DNA of 64,000 nt, from the NCBI RefSeq assembly GCF_003583765.1, contig NZ_QXQA01000004.1, forward strand, positions 248,001 to 312,000, written 5' to 3'. The notes under the pieces were generated by a model. The model was not told the origin of the DNA and made no database searches. It saw nothing but the letters and a program-made list of their open reading frames with translations. Both the position numbers and the translations under genes were made by a program. The DNA is from Paenibacillus nanensis. GTDB lineage: Bacteria > Bacillota > Bacilli > Paenibacillales > Paenibacillaceae. Positions 52,038-61,768 of the stretch are shown one piece after another (within the stretch, counting starts at the first letter, position 1; each line of letters begins with the position of its first letter).

Positions 52038-52166
52038 TTCGGGCCACCTCCAGGTTGAAAAGAGAACAAGTATCAATGTTCACTGCTTGGCTGTTATAAT
52101 GAAGCTAACGAAATGAACTGCCAACAATAGGATTACGGTTTATTATGACGGTTGGAGCTGATTGTT

Positions 52167-55100
52167 ATGCCGAATACAAGCTTAAACGCTTTTCATCCCG
52201 TCGTGTCCGCCTGGTTCCAGGGCGTTTTCGGCGAGCCTACCGATGTGCAGAGGCAGGCTTGGGCTTCCATTGTGGAAGGCCGGCATACGCTGATTGCCGC
52301 CCCGACAGGCTCGGGCAAGACGCTGGCGGCATTGCTGCCATGTATAGACGCGGTTGTAAAAAACAAGCTGAAAGCCGGCTTTCGCGAGAAAGGGGTCCGG
52401 CTGCTCTATATTACGCCGCTAAAAGCGCTGAACAACGATATCCAGCACCATGTGCTTGCGTTTGCGGAGCAGCTTGAGGCGGAAGCAGCGCGAAGCGGGC
52501 AAGCATGGCCTGGTCTAGCAAGCGGCGTCAGAACAGGGGATACGCCTTCCTCGAAGCGCGCCGCGATGGTGAAGAGGCCGCCGGAGCTGCTGATCACGAC
52601 GCCTGAATCGCTTTATATTCTGTTGACCTCGGAGCAAGGACGGGGCATGCTGCAGGCGGTGAGCCATGTCATCGTCGACGAGATCCATGATCTGGCGGGG
52701 GATAAGCGGGGCGCCCATCTTTCAGTGTCGTTAGAGCGGCTGGAGAGCTTGACGGGAAGACGCGTGCAGCGGATTGGCGTATCCGCGACGCAAAATCCGC
52801 TTTGGCGAGTCGCGCAATTTCTTGGAGGGTGGACCTCGGAACAAGCGGATTTAAACGATCAAGCTGAAATTGCGGATTGTGAGCTTACCGGATCCGAAAG
52901 ATCCGAAAGAATGCTTGATGAGTCCGATGAAGCGGTTCATGCGGCGCATCCTCTTGGTTATGTCCGGCGCGACGTTCATATCGTAGAGAGCCGCATGCAG
53001 AAGCGGATGAAGGTAGCGGTGACGATGCCGGATACAAGCGCCCCGGCAAACACGCGAGACGCCGTGTGGCAGCCGATTTTGAAACGGCTGTTCGATCTGA
53101 TGGAGGGCTGTGCCTCGGTGCTGCTGTTCACGAACAGCAGGCGGTTATGCGAGAGGCTTGTGCTGCGCATCAACGATCATGCCGGATTTGAGATGGCAAG
53201 AGCGCATCACGGCAGCATGTCGAAGGAGAAGCGGCTTGAGGTGGAGGCGATGCTGAAGAACGGCGAGCTTCGCTGCCTGGTGGCGACGTCGTCGCTAGAG
53301 CTCGGCATTGATGTGGGGCATATCGACCTGGTCATTCAGATCGATTCGCCGCTCGATGCGGCCTCGGGCATACAACGGATCGGCCGAGCCGGGCACGCTG
53401 TCGGCGACGTCTCCCGCGGCGTGATCGTTGTGCGGCAGCGCGGCGTGCTGCCGGAAGCGGCGGTGCTTGGCGGAATGATCGCCGCTCGCGAGATTGAACC
53501 GATCCGTATTCCTTCAGCCCCGATCGATGTGTTATCCCAGCAAGTGATCGCCATCGTTGCTTCGGCGGATATGACCGTTCCTGAGCTGTACGGATTGCTG
53601 CTCCGGAGCGACAGCTATCGCAGCTTAACGTTGGAACAGCTGGAAAGCGTGCTTGCCGTACTGGCCGGCTTGTATCCGTTCGCCAGGCCTATCGTCGAAT
53701 GGGACAGGCAGAACGGCTTGCTGCGCAAGCGGGGCAATACGGCAATCGCCGCGATGACGGGCGCCGGCACGATCCCGCAATCGTCTCAATATCCGGTCCA
53801 TCATTTGGACAGCCGGGTTCATCTTGGAGAGCTGGATGAGGAGTTCGTGCATGAGAGCCGGGTAGGCGACGTGTTTCTGCTCGGGACAACCTCATGGATG
53901 ATCCGCAAAATCGATAAGGACCGGGTATACGTATCCGAAGCGTCGAACAGCTTCAGCGAGATACCGTTCTGGCGGAATGAAGGGCCAGGCCGCACGTTGC
54001 GGCTCGGAATGAAGGTCGGGGAGCTGTTCGAAGAGCTGGCCGCTCGTCTTGGCCTGGATCCGGCTCCGAATCGGATTCGGAGCCGGCAATGGAGCAGCTG
54101 GAGCAATGCTGACGGCTCGCCGATGGATGCCGGCAGGCGGGAAGAGACGATCCGGTGGCTGGAGCGCGAATTCGGCATGGAGCCTTTCGCTGGGGGCGAA
54201 CTGATCGGCTATGTTGCCTCCCAGCATACGTTCAGCGAGCTTCCGTCGGCGAAGCGGATCGTAATTGAGCATTACCGCGATATGATGAATCAAACGCATG
54301 TCATTTTATTGAACCCGTTCGGAAGAAGAGTGAACCGGACATGGCTTCTTGCGATTCAGCGCCGATTCGAGCAGGCGCTCCCATATACGTTATACGGTAA
54401 CGCCAAAGATAACGGCATCGAATTTGTGCTGCCGGAATGGGACGCTTCCTGGCTCCGGATCATTGGAGAAGTCACGCCGGACAATGTGGAGCCGCTTCTG
54501 ACGGAGGCCGTCACCGGTTCGCCATTGCTCGCAATCGCATTCCGGCGCATCGCGGAGACAGCGCTGCTGCTTGCGAGAAGCTTCACGCGGGTGCCGATGT
54601 GGCAGAAGCGGCTGCGCAGCGAGGAATTGCTGCGGGAGTCGCTTCCGTATGCGGATTCCTTCCCGTTCTTGACGGAAGCGATGAAGGAATGCATACACGA
54701 GTATCTCGACCTGAAATCGCTGAAGTCTATTTTGTCGTCGATTCGCGGCGGAGAAATTGAGATTGTCGTCCGAGAGACGGAGTTCCCGTCGCCAATGGCA
54801 ACACAATTTCTTGCCGATTACGTGAATATGCGAATGTATGAGGGAGACGGATTGGATCCCGCGACCAAAGCCGGCTTGCTTCATATGAGCAAAGGTCTCG
54901 CTGGCGAGCTGTTCGGAAGCGTGGAGCGTGGCGGCGTGCCGGAGCAGGCGATTCGTCAGATGGAAGAGCGATTGGAGCGGCGGGAGCGCGAGCTGCAGTC
55001 GGCTGAAGATCTGCTCACCCATTTAAAGATCAGGGGAGATTCAAGCTTGGACGAGCTGGTTAGGCTTGGCGGGGCGGAGACGGCAAGGTGGCTCGACGAG

Positions 55101-56738
55101 CTCGTTTCTGCAGGCAGGGCGAAGGCAATCAATCTGCGCGGTCTGCAAGCGGACGAGCCGGTCAGCCGATGGATAAGCGCGGACGAAGCCGCTATATATG
55201 AAAGCTTCCCGGGCACTCGCGAATCGGCCGTGTTTATTGTTAGCCGTTATGCGGACAACCGTATGTCATTTACGGAGCCGGAGCTATGCGAGCGTTATCC
55301 GGTCCTTTCGCTGCGGGAAGCCCGCGTACTGACAGATGATCTGATCAAAAGCGGCGTTATTCAGCAGGCGCCGTTTGCCGCCGACGAGAAGGAGCGCATT
55401 TGGTGCAGCAGCAAGGTTGCGGGCCAAATCGTCAAATTATCGATTGGAGAAGCGCGCAAGCACGCAAAGGCGATGGATCCGGAGCGCTGGTGCGGATACT
55501 TGGCGCAGCGCCAGCATGCGCTTGAAGGAGCCAGGCTGCGCGGCGCGGTAGGCTTACTGGCGGTTATCAGCCGCATGCAAGGACTGTTCTTGCCCGCCTC
55601 GCACTGGGAGAGCTTCCTCTTCCCTTCGCGCGTCTCGGATTACCGCAAGGAGGAGCTGGACGGATTATGCGCAAGCGGCGAGGTTATCTGGATCGGCAAC
55701 CGCGCGGGCGGCCAGAAGGAGGGGCGGATCGCCTTTTTCCTTGCGTCGAATACGGAACTGCTTGCCCCGTATGTTGAACAAGCCCATTCCGTAACAACCG
55801 CGCATCCGAAGCTGCTGGAGCTGTTGAAAAACGGAGGCGCAAGCTTTCTTACTCAGCTAAGCCGGTTATATGGAAAAACGCCGAGCGAGACGTTAACCGA
55901 GCTGCTCGACCTCGTATGGGAGGGCAACGCATCGAACGATCAATTCGCGCCGCTTAGAATCAGCATGGCGAAGAAAGGGAGAGACGGCGGCAAGGGCGGT
56001 TCCGGCTTCGGACGCTGGTATTGGACAGGCTCGCTTCACGCTGCTGCGCCTGCCGAAGAAGAAGCTGCGCCGATTGCCGCTTCCGGAGGCAACAAGCTTC
56101 CCCCTTCTTCCTACTGGATCCGCCAATTACTTGACTGTTACGGCATTGTGACCAAAGAGCTTGTGGCCGCGTATACGCCGTTCCGCTGGGATGAGGTGCT
56201 GCCTGTGCTGAACAGGCTTGAGGAATGGGGTGCCGTCACCCGCGGCATATTCGTAGAAGGCGCCGCGGCGATTCAGTTTACGACCCCGGAAATTGCGAAG
56301 GAGCTTCAGAATGCGAGCGCATCGCAGCCTGGCGGCGCCTTGACGGTGCTGTCGGCAATGGATCCTGCGAGCCCCTACGGGTTGTTTATCGATTGGCCTC
56401 GCAAGTCTTCTGCCAACGCCTCGTTCAGCCGGAAGCCGGGCAGTTATGTCGCCTTGAGCGGCTCCAAATGGCGGTATTGGATCGAAGGAAACGGGAAGAA
56501 GGTCTATACGCTGTCCGACAGCGAACACGGTGAAGCCGGTTCGGTGAAGCCGGAGACGATTAGAGCCGAGCTCCATTCGGTATTCGGCACGATCCTTCGC
56601 CAGCAAGGCTTGACGAAAATCGTCATTGAAGAATGGAACGGCAAACCGGTCGCCGAGTCGGACGGCGGAGGCATCCTGACGGAAATGGGCGCGGAACGCG
56701 ACCGGCATTCTTTCGTGCTTTGGATGAGCAGGCTGTAA
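52167..56738 (+). CDS. lhr: Lhr-family DEAD/DEAH-box helicase
   Basis: A 1523-residue superfamily 2 helicase, similar in length to the long Lhr of enterobacteria and mycobacteria. Walker A is APTGSGKTLAAL with Lys51, the DEIH box is VIVDEIHDLAGDKRGAH, motif III is RIGVSATQNP, and motif VI is IQRIGRAGHAVGD. A winged-helix domain and a long Lhr-specific C-terminal region follow. Lhr unwinds RNA:DNA hybrids and is linked to DNA repair. ATG at 52167 has GGAG at 52154-52157; an extended -10 (TGT-TATAAT, 52095-52100) lies upstream. It is a single gene with its own terminator. Confidence 0.92.
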   Translation: MPNTSLNAFHPVVSAWFQGVFGEPTDVQRQAWASIVEGRHTLIAAPTGSGKTLAALLPCIDAVVKNKLKAGFREKGVRLLYITPLKALNNDIQHHVLAFAEQLEAEAARSGQAWPGLASGVRTGDTPSSKRAAMVKRPPELLITTPESLYILLTSEQGRGMLQAVSHVIVDEIHDLAGDKRGAHLSVSLERLESLTGRRVQRIGVSATQNPLWRVAQFLGGWTSEQADLNDQAEIADCELTGSERSERMLDESDEAVHAAHPLGYVRRDVHIVESRMQKRMKVAVTMPDTSAPANTRDAVWQPILKRLFDLMEGCASVLLFTNSRRLCERLVLRINDHAGFEMARAHHGSMSKEKRLEVEAMLKNGELRCLVATSSLELGIDVGHIDLVIQIDSPLDAASGIQRIGRAGHAVGDVSRGVIVVRQRGVLPEAAVLGGMIAAREIEPIRIPSAPIDVLSQQVIAIVASADMTVPELYGLLLRSDSYRSLTLEQLESVLAVLAGLYPFARPIVEWDRQNGLLRKRGNTAIAAMTGAGTIPQSSQYPVHHLDSRVHLGELDEEFVHESRVGDVFLLGTTSWMIRKIDKDRVYVSEASNSFSEIPFWRNEGPGRTLRLGMKVGELFEELAARLGLDPAPNRIRSRQWSSWSNADGSPMDAGRREETIRWLEREFGMEPFAGGELIGYVASQHTFSELPSAKRIVIEHYRDMMNQTHVILLNPFGRRVNRTWLLAIQRRFEQALPYTLYGNAKDNGIEFVLPEWDASWLRIIGEVTPDNVEPLLTEAVTGSPLLAIAFRRIAETALLLARSFTRVPMWQKRLRSEELLRESLPYADSFPFLTEAMKECIHEYLDLKSLKSILSSIRGGEIEIVVRETEFPSPMATQFLADYVNMRMYEGDGLDPATKAGLLHMSKGLAGELFGSVERGGVPEQAIRQMEERLERRERELQSAEDLLTHLKIRGDSSLDELVRLGGAETARWLDELVSAGRAKAINLRGLQADEPVSRWISADEAAIYESFPGTRESAVFIVSRYADNRMSFTEPELCERYPVLSLREARVLTDDLIKSGVIQQAPFAADEKERIWCSSKVAGQIVKLSIGEARKHAKAMDPERWCGYLAQRQHALEGARLRGAVGLLAVISRMQGLFLPASHWESFLFPSRVSDYRKEELDGLCASGEVIWIGNRAGGQKEGRIAFFLASNTELLAPYVEQAHSVTTAHPKLLELLKNGGASFLTQLSRLYGKTPSETLTELLDLVWEGNASNDQFAPLRISMAKKGRDGGKGGSGFGRWYWTGSLHAAAPAEEEAAPIAASGGNKLPPSSYWIRQLLDCYGIVTKELVAAYTPFRWDEVLPVLNRLEEWGAVTRGIFVEGAAAIQFTTPEIAKELQNASASQPGGALTVLSAMDPASPYGLFIDWPRKSSANASFSRKPGSYVALSGSKWRYWIEGNGKKVYTLSDSEHGEAGSVKPETIRAELHSVFGTILRQQGLTKIVIEEWNGKPVAESDGGGILTEMGAERDRHSFVLWMSRL

Positions 56739-56763
56739 GAGAGGCTAGATGGAATATATGCAT

Positions 56764-56804
56764 AAACGGTATCCAAGCCTAAGGGCAGAGGATGCCGTTT
56801 TTTT
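56764..56804 (+). terminator. Terminator after lhr
   Basis: AAACGGTATCC pairs with GGATGCCGTTT (one mismatch), then a T-run. Confidence 0.75.
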
Positions 56805-56861
56805 GATGACATGCTTATTTTAGATAATAATTCCGCAAACTAATCTAGAAATAAAAGACGC

Positions 56862-56926
56862 TTGACAGAGCAGGGGGAAGCCGACTATTATTTAAATAGT
56901 TTAAATATATACAACTAAAGTATATA
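56862..56926 (+). promoter_or_regulatory. Promoter and operators of the marR-MFS operon
   Basis: TTGACA (56862-56867), 18 bases, TATTAT (56886-56891). The perfect inverted repeat TATTTAAATAGTTTAAATA (56889-56907) overlaps the -10 and a second repeat TATATAC-7-GTATATA (56906-56926) follows. They fit binding of the MarR protein to its own promoter. Confidence 0.75.
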
Positions 56927-56961
56927 GTACTAAAGGAAATGGTTAGGAGGAGGAGAGGGGG

Positions 56962-57396
56962 ATGCCTACACTCGCTAGTCGCTTCCAGCGTTCTGTCACG
57001 CTGCTCAATCGCTTGTTCGGCTCGGAGATCATGGAACGGTTAAGCTTTCAAGTTACCGGCACGCAAATGTATATGCTTCACTACATTCGGGAGAGCGGAA
57101 AGTGCCGGCTTACGGAACTAGCTGAAAAGCTGGACGTGAAGCCGAGCGCAGTAACGGTTATGATTGACCGTCTCCAAAAAGCAGGGTTTGTGGCGCGGAC
57201 AAACGATACGGCCGACAGGAGAGTTATTTTTGTCGAGCTGACGGCGGACGGGAACGACATCTTGAAGAAGGCTCAGCAGATGCGGGAAGAAATTATCGGT
57301 TCGTATTTGAGCAATTTTGACGCTGAGGAAGCGCGAATCGCAACGGAAGTGTTGGAGAGAATGGTTGAGCTCGCGCAGCAATCTCAGACGAAATGA
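56962..57396 (+). CDS. MarR-family transcriptional regulator
   Basis: A 144-residue winged-helix regulator: CRLTELAEKLDVKPSAVTVMID is the recognition region, and TNDTADRRVIFVELTADGND is the wing. It is followed after 45 bases by an MFS drug exporter, an arrangement in which MarR usually represses both genes until a toxic ligand binds. Two inverted repeats over the promoter support autoregulation. The ligand is unknown. Confidence 0.9.
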   Translation: MPTLASRFQRSVTLLNRLFGSEIMERLSFQVTGTQMYMLHYIRESGKCRLTELAEKLDVKPSAVTVMIDRLQKAGFVARTNDTADRRVIFVELTADGNDILKKAQQMREEIIGSYLSNFDAEEARIATEVLERMVELAQQSQTK

Positions 57397-57441
57397 GCAG
57401 CAGCATAACATCAACATGTAAAGAGAGAAGGAGAAGGAACC

Positions 57442-59070
57442 ATGGAACATCTGTCGCATAAGCGAAAGGTAACCATTATGATGGCCATCATAATGGCTAT
57501 GTTTTTTTCCGCGATTAACCAAACCATCGTCAGTACGGCGATGCCGCGGATTATTGCTGAACTGCAAGGAATGGAGTATTACAGCTGGGTCATTACGATC
57601 TACATGCTGACGTCCACGATAGCGACCGTGCTTGTCGGTAAGCTGTCGGACATGTATGGACGGAAGCCGTTTATTTTGATAGGTATCGTCATTTTTATGA
57701 TCGGCGCGTTGTTAACAGGTTTTTCCACCGATATTTTTGAGCTTATTATTTACCGCGGTATTCAAGGTCTAGGCGCCGGCATTATTATGGCTTCCGTGTT
57801 TACGGCAGTCGGCGACTTGTTCCCTCCTCGCGAGCGGGGCAAATGGACGGGGGTTATGATGGCCGTATTCGGCTTCTCCAGCGTACTCGGTCCAACGCTT
57901 GGCGGCTGGCTTGTCGATAATTTTGCTTGGAAGTGGCTGTTCTGGGTATTCCTCCCGATCGGCGTTATCGCGTTCTTTATGATTTTGTTCTTGTTCCCGA
58001 AAGTGGAAAAGAGCAAAGGCGAAAAGATCGATTATGCCGGCTCGTTATTATTAACCCTATCGATCGTCGCGCTGCTGCTCGGCTTTTCCTGGGCAGGAAC
58101 GCAATATCCGTGGGGCGATTATCGGATCATTGGATTATTCGCCGCGGCTGTCGTCTTTGCGGTCATTTTTGTCCTCATCGAAAGAAGAGCGGCAAGCCCT
58201 GTGCTTCCGCTATCCCTATTTAAAAACGATATTGTGACGATTTCCAACGCGATCGGATTTATTATGAACGCCGGTATGATGGGCGCTCTGATCTACCTGT
58301 CGTTCTTCGTTCAAGGCGTTGAAGGCATTTCGCCGACTTATGCCGGCTACGTGACAATGCCAATGTCCATTGCGATGGTCGTCATGAGTACCATTATCGG
58401 CCGCGTTATTACTAAAACGGGCAAGTATAAGCGGTTCGCGGTCATTGGTCTGCCGATCATGGTTGCGGGAATGCTCATCATGGCGTTCATGGACAGCGTG
58501 TGGCTCGCCGTTGTGGCCATGGTCGTATTCGGTGTCGGTCTTGGCGTCGGCATGCCGATCTTCTCGCTGACCGTACAAAACGCGGTGAAGCCGTCGGAGC
58601 TTGGCGTCGCTACCGCATCCTCGCAGCTGTTCCGGAACCTTGGCGGCACGATCGGTATTGCGGTCATGGGCACAATCATGCAAACGAGCTTGGTCAACAA
58701 CATGAAGGAAGCGGCCTCTTCCTCGACGGGCTTCGATTTCACGAAGCTGGATCCGGCAGTGGCTGAGCAGCTGAAGGAATTCCAGAACCCGGAAATGCTG
58801 CTTGACCAGCCGAAGCTGGAGCAGCTACAAGCTACGCTTCCTCCGGAAATTCAACCGATTATTTCGCAAATGATTGAGACATTGCGCGGCGCGCTTAGCG
58901 ATTCCCTGACGACCGTATTCCTGGCGGGTACGGCAGTCCTCGTCGTTGCGCTGATCCTGGTCTTCTTCTTGAGAGAAATCCCGCTTCGCACATCGAACAA
59001 GATGCCGGAGCAAGGCTCGGAGCAATCGGAGTCCCATCCGTCTAAATCGCCTTCATTACAAGAGGCATAA
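57442..59070 (+). CDS. MFS multidrug exporter, DHA2 (EmrB/QacA) type
   Basis: A 542-residue membrane protein with fourteen hydrophobic helices. The MFS motif A is GKLSDMYGRKPFILIG, and the antiporter motif C in helix 5 is GFSSVLGPTLGGWLVD. It should export lipophilic drugs or toxic compounds in exchange for protons. It sits in an operon with the MarR regulator, so induction by its substrate is likely. GAAGGAGAAGG precedes the ATG. A terminator follows. Confidence 0.9.
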   Translation: MEHLSHKRKVTIMMAIIMAMFFSAINQTIVSTAMPRIIAELQGMEYYSWVITIYMLTSTIATVLVGKLSDMYGRKPFILIGIVIFMIGALLTGFSTDIFELIIYRGIQGLGAGIIMASVFTAVGDLFPPRERGKWTGVMMAVFGFSSVLGPTLGGWLVDNFAWKWLFWVFLPIGVIAFFMILFLFPKVEKSKGEKIDYAGSLLLTLSIVALLLGFSWAGTQYPWGDYRIIGLFAAAVVFAVIFVLIERRAASPVLPLSLFKNDIVTISNAIGFIMNAGMMGALIYLSFFVQGVEGISPTYAGYVTMPMSIAMVVMSTIIGRVITKTGKYKRFAVIGLPIMVAGMLIMAFMDSVWLAVVAMVVFGVGLGVGMPIFSLTVQNAVKPSELGVATASSQLFRNLGGTIGIAVMGTIMQTSLVNNMKEAASSSTGFDFTKLDPAVAEQLKEFQNPEMLLDQPKLEQLQATLPPEIQPIISQMIETLRGALSDSLTTVFLAGTAVLVVALILVFFLREIPLRTSNKMPEQGSEQSESHPSKSPSLQEA

Positions 59071-59091
59071 GAACAATCTTTTGCAACATGG

Positions 59092-59127
59092 AAACCAAGT
59101 TTCGGCGATGCTGAAGCTTGGTTTTTT
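59092..59127 (+). terminator. Terminator of the marR-MFS operon
   Basis: AAACCAAG and GCTTGGTTTTTT with an inner TTC/GAA extension. Confidence 0.8.
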
Positions 59128-59170
59128 ATTTTTCGCTACCATTTTGAATAGATATATAAAATAAGAACAC

Positions 59171-59199
59171 TTGATCGTATTGGATAATGATGGTAGAAT
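59171..59199 (+). promoter_or_regulatory. Promoter of the AraC-type gene
   Basis: TTGATC at 59171-59176, 17 bases, TAGAAT at 59194-59199. Confidence 0.65.
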
Positions 59200-59238
59200 G
59201 GAGGAGTTGAACGATATCGATTAGGGGCGGTGTATGGC

Positions 59239-60048
59239 GTGACCACGACAACCACCGAGATGGACCAGATTTTAACGTATATTCAAGAAAATATTTTCGA
59301 ACCGCTCCCGCTTGCGAAGCTGGCGGGACAGGCCGCTTACAGCCCTTATCATTTCACGCGTTTGTTCAAGGAGCGGATGGGCATATCGCCTCTTTATTAT
59401 GTGTCTTCGCTGCGCCTTCAGAAAGCGAAAAATATGCTTCTGCATACCAACTTAAGCGTACGCGATATTGGAATGGAAATCGGCCAGCAGAGTCTAGGCA
59501 CCTTCACGACGCGGTTCACGCAGAGGGTTGGAATGACGCCGGCGCAATTCCGCCAGACCGCTCCGGAAGCTCCCCGTTATTTGCAAATGCTGAAAGAGCT
59601 GGACAATTGGCGGTCACCGGAGCCTGCGCTAATGAATCACTCGGCGGTTAGAGGAACGGTTCGGTCAGATCAGCCATTCCAAGGCGTCGTGTTAATTGGA
59701 TTGTTCCCAAAGCCAATACCTGAGGGGATGCCGATATACGGTACGCTTATTGGTTCGCTTGGACCATTCGAAATACCGAATGTTAAGCCAGGAATTTATT
59801 ATTTAATGGCGACGACGATTTCATGGAGCACAGGAGCTATCGATATGCTGCTGCCTCAGGGGACACTTCGCACCAGGTCGCATGCCGCCATTGTCGTGCA
59901 TAGTAGCACGGAGCTGCCCCATCTTGATGTCGAGCTTCATCCGCCTAAGCTGGACGATCCCCCCATTCTGATCTCGCTTCCAGTGCTAATGAACAATTTT
60001 CTCGGACGGATGGGCGGAAAACAGACGAACGTTCATGTTCTTAAATGA
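59239..60048 (+). CDS. AraC-family regulator, N-terminal DNA-binding domain
   Basis: A 269-residue protein whose AraC/XylS double helix-turn-helix is at the N-terminus (LAKLAGQAAYSPYHFTRLF, VRDIGMEIGQQSLGTFTTRF), followed by about 150 residues of unknown sensing domain. This layout, with the DNA-binding domain first, is found in MarA/Rob-like and in several Firmicute regulators. The C-terminal part has no recognised fold. Its target is unknown; the flanking genes are a drug-exporter operon and an ABC-F protein. The start is taken as GTG at 59239, after AGGGGCGG; a GTG at 59230 is possible. Confidence 0.8.
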   Translation: MTTTTTEMDQILTYIQENIFEPLPLAKLAGQAAYSPYHFTRLFKERMGISPLYYVSSLRLQKAKNMLLHTNLSVRDIGMEIGQQSLGTFTTRFTQRVGMTPAQFRQTAPEAPRYLQMLKELDNWRSPEPALMNHSAVRGTVRSDQPFQGVVLIGLFPKPIPEGMPIYGTLIGSLGPFEIPNVKPGIYYLMATTISWSTGAIDMLLPQGTLRTRSHAAIVVHSSTELPHLDVELHPPKLDDPPILISLPVLMNNFLGRMGGKQTNVHVLK

Positions 60049-60066
60049 ATATAGACAATTTCGATA

Positions 60067-60096
60067 TTGAGTTGGGGGGCCGATAACGCTTATAAT
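60067..60096 (+). promoter_or_regulatory. Promoter of the ABC-F gene
   Basis: TTGAGT at 60067-60072, 18 bases, TATAAT at 60091-60096. Confidence 0.7.
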
Positions 60097-60133
60097 ATAG
60101 CGAGTATGAAGACTAACAGAAAAGGTGTAATTC

Positions 60134-61690
60134 ATGAGTATATTAAATGTTGAACGTTTAAGCCACGGCTTTGGAGACCGCGCCATTTTTAACGACGTGT
60201 CCTTCCGCCTGCTCAAAGGCGAGCATATCGGACTCATCGGCGCAAACGGCGAAGGCAAGTCTACCTTTATGAACATTATTACGGGCAAGCTTCAGCCGGA
60301 TGACGGCAAGGTTGAATGGTCCAAGCGTATGCGCGTCGGTTATTTGGATCAGCATGCGGTACTGACAAAAGGCATGACGATCCGCGACGTATTGAAGGGC
60401 GCTTTCCAATACCTGTTCGATATGGAGCAGGAGATGAATGAAATGTACGCCAAGATGGGGGAAGTATCCCCGGAAGAGCTGGAGCGGCTGCTTGAGGACG
60501 TCGGCACGATTCAAGATACGCTGACGAATCAGGATTTCTATATGATCGACGCGAAGATCGAAGAGACGGCACGCGGACTTGGTTTGACGGATATCGGCCT
60601 TGAAAAGGATGTGCACGACCTTAGCGGCGGTCAGCGCACGAAGGTCCTCCTTGCGAAGCTGCTGCTTGAGAAGCCGGATATTTTGCTGCTTGACGAGCCT
60701 ACCAACTATTTGGACGAGGTTCATATCGAATGGTTGAAGCGTTATTTGCAAGAATACGAGAATGCGTTTATTTTGATCTCGCATGATATTCCATTCTTAA
60801 ATAGCGTCATTAACCTGATCTACCATATGGAAAATCAACAGCTGACTCGCTATGTAGGCGACTACAATCATTTCCAACAGGTCTATGAAATGAAGAAGCA
60901 GCAGCTGGAATCCGCTTATAAGCGCCAGCAGCAAGAGATCGCCGACCTGAAGGATTTTGTCGCCCGCAACAAAGCCAGCGTCGCGACCCGCAATATGGCG
61001 ATGTCCAGACAGAAGAAGCTGGACAAGATGGAAGTTATCGAGCTGGCGAAGGAGAAGCCGAAGCCGCAGTTCAACTTCAAGGAAGGCCGCACATCCGGCC
61101 GCGTTATTTTCGAGACGAAGGACCTTGTGATCGGTTATTCAGATCCGTTGTCCCGTCCGCTTGATCTGCGCATGGAGCGCGGGCAGAAGATCGCGCTTGT
61201 AGGCGCGAACGGTATCGGCAAGACGACCCTGCTCCGCAGCATTCTTGGCGAAATTCCAGCGGTGTCCGGGTCGGTCGAGCTTGGAGACAACCTGGAGATC
61301 GGTTACTTCGAGCAAGAAGCGAAGGAAGCAAACTATAATACGTGCATCGACGAGATTTGGAATGATTTCCCATCCTTTACGCAGTTCGAGGTCCGCGCCG
61401 CGCTTGCGAAATGCGGATTGACAACGAAGCATATCGAAAGCAAAATCGCCGTATTGAGCGGTGGAGAAAAAGCGAAGGTTCGCCTCTGCAAGCTGATAAA
61501 CCGCGAGACGAATCTGTTAGTGCTCGACGAGCCGACGAACCACTTGGATGTTGATGCGAAGGATGAATTGAAGCGCGCCTTGAAAGCTTACAAAGGCAGC
61601 ATTCTATTAATCTCTCACGAGCCTGAATTTTACCGTGAAGTCGTGACCGATATATGGAACTGCGAATCGTGGACAACGAAGGTATTTTAA
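60134..61690 (+). CDS. ykpA: ABC-F ATPase (YkpA/YbiT-like)
   Basis: A 518-residue soluble protein with two ABC domains and no membrane segments. Walker A motifs are GANGEGKST and GANGIGKTT; signatures are LSGGQRTKVLLAKLLL and LSGGEKAKVRLCKLI; Walker B motifs are LLLDEPTNYLD and LVLDEPTNHLD. The linker has the coiled-coil YEMKKQQLESAYKRQQQEI typical of ABC-F proteins, which act on the ribosome. The sequence matches the YkpA/YbiT branch, which is thought to help translation rather than confer antibiotic resistance. Terminator follows. Confidence 0.9.
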   Translation: MSILNVERLSHGFGDRAIFNDVSFRLLKGEHIGLIGANGEGKSTFMNIITGKLQPDDGKVEWSKRMRVGYLDQHAVLTKGMTIRDVLKGAFQYLFDMEQEMNEMYAKMGEVSPEELERLLEDVGTIQDTLTNQDFYMIDAKIEETARGLGLTDIGLEKDVHDLSGGQRTKVLLAKLLLEKPDILLLDEPTNYLDEVHIEWLKRYLQEYENAFILISHDIPFLNSVINLIYHMENQQLTRYVGDYNHFQQVYEMKKQQLESAYKRQQQEIADLKDFVARNKASVATRNMAMSRQKKLDKMEVIELAKEKPKPQFNFKEGRTSGRVIFETKDLVIGYSDPLSRPLDLRMERGQKIALVGANGIGKTTLLRSILGEIPAVSGSVELGDNLEIGYFEQEAKEANYNTCIDEIWNDFPSFTQFEVRAALAKCGLTTKHIESKIAVLSGGEKAKVRLCKLINRETNLLVLDEPTNHLDVDAKDELKRALKAYKGSILLISHEPEFYREVVTDIWNCESWTTKVF

Positions 61691-61708
61691 TGTAACACGC
61701 AAAAATAG

Positions 61709-61750
61709 AAAGCTCTGCAGCGAGTCCTTCTCGTCCTGCAGAGCTTTTTT
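61709..61750 (+). terminator. Terminator after ABC-F gene
   Basis: AAAGCTCTGCAG and CTGCAGAGCTTT form a 12-base stem, then a T-run. Confidence 0.85.
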
Positions 61751-61768
61751 GTTAGGAATGTTTGTTGA

